Shown piece after piece: positions 8,799 through 16,835 of a stretch of 64,000 nucleotides of DNA. A program made the translations under genes and the position numbers. Source of the stretch: Cnuibacter physcomitrellae (GTDB lineage Bacteria; Actinomycetota; Actinomycetes; Actinomycetales; Microbacteriaceae); the NCBI RefSeq assembly GCF_014640535.1, contig NZ_BMHD01000001.1, positions 3,523,474 to 3,587,473 on the forward strand, given 5' to 3'. Position 1 is the first letter of the stretch; the number at the start of each line of letters is the position of its first letter. The notes beneath the pieces are model-generated. The model was not told the origin of the DNA and did no database searches. It saw only the letters and a program-made list of their open reading frames with translations.

Positions 8799-9586
8799 CA
8801 GACACCACGGGCGCGCTTCCGCACCCCGACTTCACCCTCCCCGTCCGTGGCGACGCCTACCGGCGAGCGGATGCGGACACCCTCGCGGGCTTCGACACGA
8901 TCACCTCCGCCACGGCCTGCGCCAAGCTCCACGGTATGGGCATCACCCGCTCCTGGGTCGACGGACCGGTGCCGTTGAGCCCGGGCCAGCGCGTCGTCGG
9001 CTCGGCGATCACGCTCCAGTTCATGCCGCAGCGCGAGGACCTCGCGTCAGGGCTCGGGCAGGAGTACGTGGAGCGGCATACGGCGCTCTGGGCCGTGCTC
9101 GAGCAGGTGCAGCCCGGCGACGTGCTCGTGATCCAGGCGTACGGGAGCCGCTTCTCGGGATGCATCGGCGACATCCTCGCGCGCTACTTCCTGCGCAAGG
9201 GCGGGGCCGGCATCGTCGTCGACGGTCGCATCCGCGATGCAGCACGCATCCGCCAGCTGGGGCTTCCGGTCTGGTCGACCGGCACGACGCCCCACTACGC
9301 GTCTCAGACCGAGCTCTTCCCCTGGGCCTACGACGTTCCGGTCGCCGTGGGTGGAGCCCTGTGCATGCCCGGCGACGTGGTCATCGCCGACGACGACGGC
9401 CCGGTGATCGTGCCGCAGGCGATGTCGAACGACGTGATCGACGCCGCCCGCGACCACGAGGAGTGGGAGACCTTCAGCCGTCGGCGCCTGGACGAGGGCG
9501 CCCGGCTCGGCGACTACTACCCGCTCACCCCGGACACGCGAGAGGAGTTCGAGGCGTGGCGTTCCGCACAGGCGTTCGCCCTCTGA
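8795..9586 (+). CDS. RraA-like aldolase family protein
   Basis: A 263-residue member of the RraA / 4-hydroxy-4-methyl-2-oxoglutarate aldolase superfamily. The ATG at 8795 overlaps the previous stop and has AAGGAAAGAG just upstream. The family signature is visible as GGAGIVVDGRIRD followed by LGLPVW, with Arg and Asp in the positions used for substrate and metal binding. Superfamily members cleave or decarboxylate short oxo-acids and are often found in sugar-acid catabolism. The gene lies directly before the fucose-dehydrogenase-like and lactonase-like genes, so cleavage of a 2-keto-3-deoxy acid from L-fuconate is a reasonable guess. The RraA name is historical and does not imply RNase E regulation. 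Confidence 0.75.
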   Translation: MTDTTGALPHPDFTLPVRGDAYRRADADTLAGFDTITSATACAKLHGMGITRSWVDGPVPLSPGQRVVGSAITLQFMPQREDLASGLGQEYVERHTALWAVLEQVQPGDVLVIQAYGSRFSGCIGDILARYFLRKGGAGIVVDGRIRDAARIRQLGLPVWSTGTTPHYASQTELFPWAYDVPVAVGGALCMPGDVVIADDDGPVIVPQAMSNDVIDAARDHEEWETFSRRRLDEGARLGDYYPLTPDTREEFEAWRSAQAFAL

Positions 9587-10497
9587 CGCCGACGCCCGGC
9601 GCCTCCGCGAGCGTCGGTCTCGGCTGCGCCCCCATCGGCAACCTGTACAGCGACGTCGACGAGGGCGCCGCCGAGGCGACCGTCGTCACGGCGCTGGAGC
9701 GCGGCATCCGGTTCTTCGACACCGCGCCGCACTACGGGGCCGGGGTCAGCGAGCGGCGGCTCGGCCACGCGCTGAGGGGCGTCGACCGCGACACCGTCTC
9801 GATCGCGACGAAGGTCGGGCGCGTGATCGTCGACGACGACGGCGAAGCGGCCCCGATCGGCGGCACGGGATCGAGCACCGTCGGCGACCTGAGCGCCGAC
9901 GGGGTGCTGCGCAGCGTCGAGGGGAGTCTCCTCAGGCTCGGCACCGATCGCATCGACCTCCTGCACCTGCACGACCCGGCCGACATCGACGAAGCCCTCC
10001 GCGGGGCCGTGCCCGCGTTGGTGCGACTCCGCGAGGAGGGCGTGGTGCGTGCGATCGGAGCCGGCATGATCTGGGTGGAGCCCCTGACCCGGCTGGTGCT
10101 CGAGGCCGATCTCGACGTCGTGATGATCGCCGGTCGCACCACGCTCCTCGACCGCTCGGCCGAGGCGACGCTCCTGCCCGCGGCGGCGGAGCGCGGAGTG
10201 GGTGTCATCGCCGCCGGGGTCTACAACTCGGGGATCCTGGCCGACCCGGACGGCAGCCCGTACTTCGACTATCGGGAGGCGAGCCCCGAGCTGCGGGAGA
10301 GAGCCCTGAGGATGCGCGAGGTCTGCGAAGACCACGGAGTGACGCTCCCCGAGGCGGCTGCTCGGTACCCTCTCCGGCTTCCGGCGGTCGAGGCGGTGGT
10401 CATCGGGGCCAGGACACCGGCCGAGGTGGCGGCCTTCCCCGACACCGAACGGGACGACATCCCGGAGGGGCTGTGGTCGGCCCTCGACGCGCTCTGA
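9556..10497 (+). CDS. Aldo/keto reductase, L-fucose (D-threo-aldose) dehydrogenase type
   Basis: A 313-residue TIM-barrel NAD(P)-dependent oxidoreductase. I chose the GTG at 9556, inside the end of the upstream gene, because AGAGGAG lies about 8 bases upstream and the protein then begins just before the conserved GLGCAPIGNLY. The usual catalytic set is present: Asp55, Tyr60 (FFDTAPHYG), Lys86 (ATKVGR) and His137 (LLHLHD). The subgroup that oxidises L-fucose to L-fucono-lactone has this pattern of GxGSERRLG near the active site. The next gene encodes a lactonase of the matching pathway, and a GH29 fucosidase lies in the same island, which supports L-fucose as substrate. The exact sugar is inference. 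Confidence 0.8.
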   Translation: MAFRTGVRPLTPTPGASASVGLGCAPIGNLYSDVDEGAAEATVVTALERGIRFFDTAPHYGAGVSERRLGHALRGVDRDTVSIATKVGRVIVDDDGEAAPIGGTGSSTVGDLSADGVLRSVEGSLLRLGTDRIDLLHLHDPADIDEALRGAVPALVRLREEGVVRAIGAGMIWVEPLTRLVLEADLDVVMIAGRTTLLDRSAEATLLPAAAERGVGVIAAGVYNSGILADPDGSPYFDYREASPELRERALRMREVCEDHGVTLPEAAARYPLRLPAVEAVVIGARTPAEVAAFPDTERDDIPEGLWSALDAL

Positions 10498-10510
10498 GTC
10501 GGGGAGCGCG

Positions 10511-11353
10511 ATGACGACGGGGGCCGTCGATGCTCACGTGCATCTGTGGGACCTCGGGCGGATGCGTCTGCCCTGGTTCCGCGATGACCTCGGTCTCCCG
10601 TCCGTCGCCGATGTGGAGGATCTCGGGCTCGCGTCGGCGGACGCGGAGACCCCGGTCGGACGAGTCCGGTCGGCGATCGCCGTCCAGGCCGGAGACACGC
10701 GGGAGGAGCTCGACTGGGTGACGGCGCTCCGGCATCCCCTCCTCGCCGGAGTGGTGCGCCAGTACGTTCCGGACGAGCCGGTGCGATCGGGCCGGGGAGA
10801 GGAGTCGACACCCGTCGTCAGGGGGGACCGCCTGCGCGGCGTGCGCGTGGCGGTGCCGAGTCGCCGACCGGATCTCTCCGACGTGCCGGGTCTGGACGAG
10901 CTGAGCGAGCGCAGCGGCGCCGACGGCGCCGTCGTGGAGTTCCTGATCCGCCCCGAGCAGCTTCCGGCCGTCGCGGCGCTCGCAGCGCGCCATCCCGGCG
11001 CGCACTACGTCCTCTGCCATCTCGGGCTCGGAGCGGCGGACCCGGACCCGGTGTGGGAGGACGGACTGCGGATCGCCGCTGCGCGTCCGAACGTGCGCGC
11101 CAAGGTCTCCGGCCTCGTCACCGGTCCGGCCGGCTCCGCGGATGCCGAGCGACGGCTGAGGCGCTGCCTGGCCATCGCGGTCGACGCCCTCGGTGGCCGA
11201 CGGCTGCTCTTCGGCAGCGACTGGCCGATGTCGGCCCGGATCGCCCCCTACGGCGGGATCGTCGAGCGTCTGCGCCGGGCACTGCCTCCCCTCGGGGCCG
11301 AGGAGACCGTCGCCCTGTGGGGCGGCACCGCGCGCGAGCTCTACCGGCTCTGA
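10511..11353 (+). CDS. Amidohydrolase-family lactonase, L-fuconolactonase-like
   Basis: A 280-residue amidohydrolase-2 family barrel. Metal-site motifs are DAHVHLWD at residues 7-14, CHLG, and FGSDWP near the C-terminus with the catalytic Asp. This family includes L-fucono-1,5-lactonase and L-rhamnono-lactonase, which open the lactone made by the preceding type of dehydrogenase to the free sugar acid. The gene starts 13 bases after the aldo/keto reductase with GGGAGCG before its ATG, and is the last gene of the operon. Its 3' end overlaps the convergent GntR gene by 13 bases. No dehydratase for the resulting fuconate is present here. Confidence 0.8.
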   Translation: MTTGAVDAHVHLWDLGRMRLPWFRDDLGLPSVADVEDLGLASADAETPVGRVRSAIAVQAGDTREELDWVTALRHPLLAGVVRQYVPDEPVRSGRGEESTPVVRGDRLRGVRVAVPSRRPDLSDVPGLDELSERSGADGAVVEFLIRPEQLPAVAALAARHPGAHYVLCHLGLGAADPDPVWEDGLRIAAARPNVRAKVSGLVTGPAGSADAERRLRRCLAIAVDALGGRRLLFGSDWPMSARIAPYGGIVERLRRALPPLGAEETVALWGGTARELYRL

Positions 11354-12015
11354 CCCTGGCCGTCCTCCAGGAGCGTGCCGGCGGCGTGCGCGCGGAAGAG
11401 GTCGGAAGCGGCCTGGGCGTCGTCCCCGTCCAAGCGGTCGAGAAGGCTCCGGTGCCACTCGGCGACCTCGTGCCAGTCGCCGGCGAAGCTCGGGTCGCCG
11501 AGCACGTGCATGGAGCGAAGGCTCGGTTCGAGGATGTCCCACATCTTCGGGAGGTAGCTGTTCCCGCTCGCCTCGACGACGCTGCGGTGGAAGGTGAAGT
11601 CGAGCTCGCGGAAGGCGTCGAGGTCGCCGGCCTCCGCGGCCCCGTGCATCTGCTCGATGAGATCCGACAGGCGGGAGCGGTCGGCGGGGGAGAGGGCGCC
11701 GCAGGCCAGACGCCCCGCGATCGCCTCCAGCTCGGCTCGCGCGGCCTTGGCCTGCGCGAACTCCTCCTCGGAGTAGCTGGCCACGAAGTTCCCGAGGTGG
11801 CGCACGTGCGAGACCAGCCCCTCGTGCGAGAGCTGCTTGAGCGCCTCGCGCACGGGCGCCTGGCTCACCTGCATCCGCTTCGCCAGCTGCGACTCGACCA
11901 GCTGCTCGCCCGGGGGCAGCGTGCCGTCCTTGATCATCGACTTCATCAGCTCGTAGATCTGGTCGGAGAGCAGGCCCCGCTTGAGCCCCGCCAGCGAGGT
12001 GAACGGATCGGTCAT
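11341..12015 (-). CDS. GntR-family regulator, FCD (FadR) subgroup
   Basis: A 224-residue repressor-type regulator. Residues about 10-75 are a winged helix-turn-helix (IYELMKSMIKDGTLPPGEQL, then QAPVREALKQL). The rest is an all-helical FCD ligand domain with metal-binding Asp/His positions in ELDFTFHRSVVEASGN and a later DLFRAHAAG. FCD regulators usually sense sugar acids or other carboxylates, so fuconate or a uronate is a likely effector. The ATG overlaps the stop of the SGNH gene upstream, so both come from the promoter at operator B, which fits autoregulation. It is the best candidate to bind the three matching operators. Confidence 0.88.
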   Translation of the reverse strand: MTDPFTSLAGLKRGLLSDQIYELMKSMIKDGTLPPGEQLVESQLAKRMQVSQAPVREALKQLSHEGLVSHVRHLGNFVASYSEEEFAQAKAARAELEAIAGRLACGALSPADRSRLSDLIEQMHGAAEAGDLDAFRELDFTFHRSVVEASGNSYLPKMWDILEPSLRSMHVLGDPSFAGDWHEVAEWHRSLLDRLDGDDAQAASDLFRAHAAGTLLEDGQGQSR

Positions 12016-12632
12016 GCGCGTGCCCTCCCGAGAGCGGCGTCGAAGGCGGTCAGCCAGGCGTCCGCGATGAGGCGGGATCCTGCCGGGGTCGGGTGCACGC
12101 CGTCGGGAGCCACGGCCGCAGCACCCCGCGAGGCCGCGGCCGCGGTCATGGCCTCGTGCAGCGGGACGAACCGAGCGCCTCTCTCCTCGGCGAGACGGGC
12201 CACGGCCGCGCGCTTGGGATCGAGGTCGGTCAGCCAGTCGCGCTGCTCGGGACGGGCGATCACGAGGTAGGGCTCCACGAGCAGTACCGTGGTCGCCGCC
12301 GGCACCGTGTCGAGCATCCTGCGGCAGGTGGCCTCGAAGTCCTCGACGCTCGTGGGGTCGTCGCTGTCGAAACGGCGCCAGGTGTCGTTGACGCCGACGT
12401 ACACGGTGAGGACGTCGGGGCCCTCGGCGAGCACCTCGTCCGCCCATCGGCGCTCGAGGTCGACCGCGCGGTTCCCGGCGATCCCCCGATTGAGCACCAC
12501 CGCACCCTCGTCACGGCGGCGGAGCTCGTCGGCCACGAGCGAGACGTACCCGTCGCCCAGGGACTCGTCGTCCGCTCGGTCGCGACCGGCGTCGGTGATG
12601 GAGTCGCCCGCGAAGACCAGGCGGTGGGTCAT
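12012..12632 (-). CDS. SGNH/GDSL-type hydrolase
   Basis: A 206-residue serine esterase of the GDSL family. The nucleophile Ser11 lies in VFAGDSITD, block II Gly-Asn in NRGIAGNR, block III in VYVGVNDTW, and the Asp-His pair in PDGVHPT. No signal peptide, so it is cytoplasmic. AAGGAGA lies 5 bases before the ATG. In a glycan-use island such an enzyme most often removes acetyl esters from imported oligosaccharides; the substrate is not shown by the sequence. It is the first gene of a two-gene unit with the GntR regulator. Confidence 0.88.
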   Translation of the reverse strand: MTHRLVFAGDSITDAGRDRADDESLGDGYVSLVADELRRRDEGAVVLNRGIAGNRAVDLERRWADEVLAEGPDVLTVYVGVNDTWRRFDSDDPTSVEDFEATCRRMLDTVPAATTVLLVEPYLVIARPEQRDWLTDLDPKRAAVARLAEERGARFVPLHEAMTAAAASRGAAAVAPDGVHPTPAGSRLIADAWLTAFDAALGRARA

Positions 12633-12693
12633 GGGTCTCCTTCGTCCTCTGCCTCCACCGGGCGCCTCCGGCCCACGTGGGGATCGCACCAGC

Positions 12694-12709
12694 ATAATCG
12701 ATAATCGCT
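12694..12709 (-). promoter_or_regulatory. Shared operator, site B
   Basis: On the reverse strand this reads AGCGATTATCGATTAT, identical over 16 bases to site A upstream of the importer. It lies about 60 bases before the SGNH start. A -10-like TATGCT overlaps it in the same relation as TATTGT at site A; no good -35 is visible. Confidence 0.65.
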
Positions 12710-12715
12710 GGATCC

Positions 12716-12738
12716 GGGCCGGGCCGGGCCGGGCCGGG
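12716..12738. repeat. Four copies of GGGCC in tandem
   Basis: A run of GGGCC units between the SGNH promoter and the end of the beta-helix gene. It is a simple sequence, possibly polymorphic. Any role in ending transcription of the beta-helix gene is only a guess. Confidence 0.6.
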
Positions 12739-12790
12739 AGGGACGGGACGGGACCGGCGTCCCGCATCCCGCCCCTCGCGCTCTCCGGTG

Positions 12791-14800
12791 TCAGGGTCGA
12801 GCACCCGCCGTCCACGGCGCTGCGCCGTACTGGAATGCCCCGAGGCTCGGCACGGCATCGGTCGAGCCGTCGTTCACGCCCGGCAGCGGGATCGCCGCGC
12901 CGCGCGCGGGCGACGAGGCCTGCAGCCGGTAGTCGTGCGCCGCGGCGTCCACGAACAGCGGATCGACGTCGACGAGGTTGTTCGACAGCTCCAGACCGCC
13001 GTCGGTCGCCCCGGCCAGTCCCGTGATCGGCCCGATGTTGTTGTAGATCTTGGTCCCGGTCGACTGACCGGGCTCCTTGACGTAGAACAGCGTCATCCCG
13101 CCGGTGTTGTTGTACACGAGGTTGTCGTGCGATCCGGTCCCGAGTCCGTTGAGCTCGACCGTGCCCTCGTGGTTGCCCCACCCGACGTTGTTGTCGATCT
13201 GCATGTCGCTCATGCCGTTGTCGGCGTAGATGCCCGAGATGCCGAAGGGGTAGACCCCGCCGGGCCGCGGGGTCGGGTCGTGCAGGACGTTGTGATCGAC
13301 CCTCGTGCCCTCCATGTACGCGGAGCAGCAGGAGTAGATCGCCGCGGTGTCGACGGAGAGCGTCGCGTGGCCCGAGATGTCGTTGTACGCGATCCGATCC
13401 GGACCCGCCGTCGTGCCGGCCACGCCGTTCCACTGCAGGTTGATGCCGCTGCGTCCCATCCGCGCCATGGTGTTGTGCGTGACCGTCTGGCTGTGCCCCT
13501 GCACCGCGACCGCTGCGGCGTAGGTGCCGGCGTAGTCGACATCGGTGATGACGTTGTCGATCGCCGTGTTGCCGTATCCGCCGAGCGAGATCCCGTTTCC
13601 CGCGCTGTACTGCAGGTGGCTGTTCTGCACGGTGTTGCCCGTGCCCTTGATGATGATGCCGCTGGTCGTCACTCCGCGCGTGACGTTCGCGCCGCAGTCG
13701 GTGGCGCCCTGGGTCACATCCCAGTAGTGGCTGAGGTACCGGCCGTCGATCCCGTCGAGCACGACCCCGGTGCTGGTGTCGCCGGTGCGGATCGTCGCGC
13801 CGAACAGTCCGATGCCCTCCACGCGGATGTGGCTGGCCGCCGACAGGTCGAAGGCGAGATCGCGCACCTTGGCCTCGATCGTGTGTCCTGCCGGGTCGTC
13901 GTCGCTGTAGACGTACAGCCGCTTCGCGTCGGCGTCGTAGAAGTAGGAGCCGGGGTGGCCGAGCTCGCCGATCTTCCCCGACAGGCGGAACCACGTCTCG
14001 GTCGGCTCGACCTTGTGCACGCACGGCGGCGCGGTCGTCAGCGTGACCGACCCCGGCGACGACGAGGCGACGCTCCCGGTCGCGGTGACGTACCAGTACG
14101 ACGTCAGGGCGCGTGCGCCGTCCCAGTAGCCCGCGGGTCGGGTGAGCGTGGAGTCGACGATGGTCGCGTTCGCGGTCCCGGCGTCGGCGCGCTCGATCAC
14201 GGGATCGAGCAGGTCGGTCCCGGGGAACGGGAACGACGCCTCGATGTCCATCGAGCCATCGGTGAAGATCTGCGCCTCGCCTCCGGCGTCGCCGAGATCG
14301 ACGGCGACGCTGTACGCCTTCCCCGCCGCGACAGCGTCGCTGAACAGGGAGTCGGCAGCAAACGGGTCCGTCGCGATGACACCCGCCAGCTGCGTCTGGT
14401 CGACGGGGGTGAAGCCGCTGAGGACCTCGGTGCCGCTGACGACGACGTCCGCGTCAGGCGCGGCCTGGAACGTGACGGGTGAGCCGCTTGTGCCCGACTG
14501 CGCCGGCGTGACGGTCTCCTCGTAGCGGCCCGTCTCGATCAGGCAGGTGTCGCCTGGCCCGGCCACGTCGGCGCAGGCCTGGATCGAGGAGAACGCGGAC
14601 TGCACCGAGAGTCCGTCGCCTCCCTGGGCGGCGTCGGCGGACACGTGGTACGTCGTGCCCGAGGTGAGGCGGAGCCCCGGTGGCGCGGCAGCCCCCGCGG
14701 GGACGGCGGTGCCTGCGACGAGAGCGGAAGCGGCGAGGGCGGTCCCCGCGAGTCCGAGGACGCGACGGGACCGGGGGGAGGGCGACGGGATGGGCATCAT
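12791..14800 (-). CDS. Secreted right-handed beta-helix protein, probable polysaccharide-degrading enzyme
   Basis: A 669-residue protein starting with two Met codons (14800, 14797). The N-terminus SRRVLGLAG plus a hydrophobic stretch ending AVPAGAAA is an export signal, possibly Tat. After YHVSADAAQGGDG and AFSSIQACADVAGPGDTC, typical of DUF1565/pectate-lyase-like proteins, come many short parallel-helix turns (GNTAIDNVITDV, DNNVGWGNHEGT, HDNLVYNNTGG). Such folds carry polysaccharide lyases and glycoside hydrolases such as those acting on pectin, alginate or xylan. This is the only clearly secreted enzyme of the island, so it probably makes the first cut outside the cell. Catalytic residues are not assignable. 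It has its own promoter and operator. Confidence 0.8.
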   Translation of the reverse strand: MMPIPSPSPRSRRVLGLAGTALAASALVAGTAVPAGAAAPPGLRLTSGTTYHVSADAAQGGDGLSVQSAFSSIQACADVAGPGDTCLIETGRYEETVTPAQSGTSGSPVTFQAAPDADVVVSGTEVLSGFTPVDQTQLAGVIATDPFAADSLFSDAVAAGKAYSVAVDLGDAGGEAQIFTDGSMDIEASFPFPGTDLLDPVIERADAGTANATIVDSTLTRPAGYWDGARALTSYWYVTATGSVASSSPGSVTLTTAPPCVHKVEPTETWFRLSGKIGELGHPGSYFYDADAKRLYVYSDDDPAGHTIEAKVRDLAFDLSAASHIRVEGIGLFGATIRTGDTSTGVVLDGIDGRYLSHYWDVTQGATDCGANVTRGVTTSGIIIKGTGNTVQNSHLQYSAGNGISLGGYGNTAIDNVITDVDYAGTYAAAVAVQGHSQTVTHNTMARMGRSGINLQWNGVAGTTAGPDRIAYNDISGHATLSVDTAAIYSCCSAYMEGTRVDHNVLHDPTPRPGGVYPFGISGIYADNGMSDMQIDNNVGWGNHEGTVELNGLGTGSHDNLVYNNTGGMTLFYVKEPGQSTGTKIYNNIGPITGLAGATDGGLELSNNLVDVDPLFVDAAAHDYRLQASSPARGAAIPLPGVNDGSTDAVPSLGAFQYGAAPWTAGARP

Positions 14801-14814
14801 TGCTCCAATCGATC

Positions 14815-14856
14815 GTTGATTATCGATAACTTATGAGCGACGCTCCGTCCCGTCAA
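14815..14856 (-). promoter_or_regulatory. Promoter of the beta-helix gene with shared operator, site C
   Basis: On the reverse strand: -35 TTGACG (14856-14851), 17-bp spacer, -10 TAAGTT (14833-14828). The operator GTTATCGATAATCAAC (14830-14815) contains the perfect palindrome TTATCGATAA and overlaps the -10 and start region, only 15 bases before the ATG. Sites A and B share the GATTATCGAT core. Confidence 0.65.
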
Positions 14857-14870
14857 GAGGGGACAAGGGC

Positions 14871-16835
14871 TCAGACCCGGACGCGACTCCGGCCGGCACC
14901 GGGCCATCGGACGTCGACCACGGTCTCTCCGTCGGGCCCGCGGACCAGGTCGGCGAGCGGAGCCGGGGGAGGGTCTGCTCGTCCGAGCCGCACGGCGACC
15001 GCCACGACGTCCGTGGTCTCGAGGGCCTCGAACTCGACCCAGGGCACGGCGCTCACGGCGCCCATCGGCGAGGTGCCCCGCTCGATGTGGACGCCCGTCC
15101 GGCCCGCACCCTGCAGGACCCTCAGCTCCGAGAAGGCACCGCCCGACCGCACGACCACGCGTCGGGAGCCGTCCATCCCGGGCTCCGTGCGGGCATCCAC
15201 GAGCGGCCATCCGCTCACCCGCAACCGGACGGGCTCGTCGCCCTCGTCGGCGACCAGCCGGCGCACCACCCGCACCTCCCAGGGTCCGCGCACGACCGAG
15301 ACCGTCCGCAGGGTCGGCCCGTCGGTGGTGGTGCCCCGGTATCCCCAGCCCACATCGAATCCGCCCTCCTCGACTTCGACCCAGTGCGTCCGAGCGGTCG
15401 AGCCCGCGATCGCTGCCAGACCGTCGTCGATCAGGTCCTCGGTGACGAACCCGGAGCGATGGGTGAGCCGCCCGCGCGGGTCCACGGCGCCGACGGCGTT
15501 GTCGACCGGGGACGACCGGGTCGTGCCGAGGAGCGGAGGGAGCGTCGTCGTCGAGTACCCGAGACGGGTGTAGAGCGGCGCGTCCGCGGTGACGAGCGCC
15601 GGCGAACCGTGGTCGGTGCCGTGGTTCACGACTCGGACGACGCCGTCGGCGACCGTCCCGCTGACGACCCACCCCGCGGGGCGGATGATCCGCCGTACGT
15701 CCTCGATCTCGACCGGAAGGGGCTCCTCCACCGCGGTCCACACCTCGTGATCCGCCCCGAGCGCCAGGCCGAGGAACCCCTTCGCCGCCCAGTACGGCGA
15801 GGCCGACCCGGAGTAGGACTGGGCGATCGCGGGCCACGCGTCGAGGAGGCCCACGGAGAGCAGGCCGTGGCGGTCCACCGCGCCCCTGTCGAGGAAGGCC
15901 CGGAGCATGCCGGACGCGCCTCGCCGGAGCACGCCGGGTCGCACCCGGCTCGCTCCGGTGAGGGCACCCATCCAGAGCGGCGCGGCGGCGGCGAAGCGGT
16001 AGGCCAGGCTCCGGCCCTGGAGCAGGGGCATGCCGTCCGCGCCGATCAGGTGCACGTAGTCGTCGAGGTAGTCGGCGAGCCGGTCGCGGAACGTGCTCCG
16101 CCGTTCGGCGGCGCCGAGCTCCTCGGCCCCGGGGGATCCGGCCCAGAGCATCGGGTAGAGGTGCATCGCCCACCCGCAGTAGTGGTCGAACGCCCGGAGC
16201 GGACCGTCGGCGTACCACCCGTCACCGCGGTAGTACGACTCGACGTCGGCCAGGTCCGCCTCGAGGAGACGCGGGTCGTGAGGCCGGCCCTCCCCGGCGA
16301 GGAAGGTCTGGACCGTGATGCGGAACCAGCGCCAGTTGTTGTCGGGGTACGCGCCGTGGGGGACGTCCGCGAGCCAGTCGAGCACGCTGTCCCGCTCGTG
16401 AGCCGACAGCGTGTCCCACAGCCAGGGCCTCGTCAGCTGGAGTCCCACGACGATCGAGGCCGCCTCGACCTTGGCCTGCGGCACGTCGAGGGGCGACGGC
16501 CAGCGCTCCGGACCGCCGGCCGCGCAGCCGGCGAGGAGGCCCTTCCGGTACCACTCCGTGAAGCCCAGCGGATCCGCTCCGCTCTCGCCGCGCATCCGGA
16601 ACGCGAAGAGCAGGAACGACCGGGCGAATCCCTCGAGCCCGTCGCTGTCGCGTCCGTGCGCTCCGGTGATCCCCGGCAGCAGCAGACGGCTGTGCGCCGG
16701 GGTGGCGTAGGGGCGCAGCGCCAGGAGGAGGTGGTCGGCGACCGCCGCCCAGTGCGCCCTGGTCCAGCCCGTGCTCGGGGAGACCGTGAGGTCCTCCGGC
16801 GGCAGGTCGATGTGCGCGGGGTCGAACGGCGTCAC
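14871..16835 (-). CDS. DUF2264-family protein, probable carbohydrate-active enzyme
   Basis: A 654-residue cytoplasmic protein matching the DUF2264 pattern as I remember it: HLLLALRPYATPAHSRLLLPG, a helical barrel with NNWRWFRITVQTFL, DGWYADGPLRAFDHYCGWAMHLYP and SYSGSASPYWAAKGFL, then a beta-rich C-terminal domain. I chose the GTG at 16835 because it overlaps the upstream stop (GTGA) like other pairs in this operon; a GTG at 16856 gives seven more residues. The family has an (alpha/alpha)6 fold and occurs in glycan-use loci, with uronic-acid-specific activities likely. Activity on a glucuronide or galacturonide is inference. Confidence 0.75.
   Translation of the reverse strand: MTPFDPAHIDLPPEDLTVSPSTGWTRAHWAAVADHLLLALRPYATPAHSRLLLPGITGAHGRDSDGLEGFARSFLLFAFRMRGESGADPLGFTEWYRKGLLAGCAAGGPERWPSPLDVPQAKVEAASIVVGLQLTRPWLWDTLSAHERDSVLDWLADVPHGAYPDNNWRWFRITVQTFLAGEGRPHDPRLLEADLADVESYYRGDGWYADGPLRAFDHYCGWAMHLYPMLWAGSPGAEELGAAERRSTFRDRLADYLDDYVHLIGADGMPLLQGRSLAYRFAAAAPLWMGALTGASRVRPGVLRRGASGMLRAFLDRGAVDRHGLLSVGLLDAWPAIAQSYSGSASPYWAAKGFLGLALGADHEVWTAVEEPLPVEIEDVRRIIRPAGWVVSGTVADGVVRVVNHGTDHGSPALVTADAPLYTRLGYSTTTLPPLLGTTRSSPVDNAVGAVDPRGRLTHRSGFVTEDLIDDGLAAIAGSTARTHWVEVEEGGFDVGWGYRGTTTDGPTLRTVSVVRGPWEVRVVRRLVADEGDEPVRLRVSGWPLVDARTEPGMDGSRRVVVRSGGAFSELRVLQGAGRTGVHIERGTSPMGAVSAVPWVEFEALETTDVVAVAVRLGRADPPPAPLADLVRGPDGETVVDVRWPGAGRSRVRV

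Noticed and set aside
12788-14482. A 564-codon forward frame opposite the beta-helix gene
   Set aside because: It is antisense to a clear secreted beta-helix gene, is rich in Arg/Val/Asp typical of shadows, and has no promoter or ribosome site.
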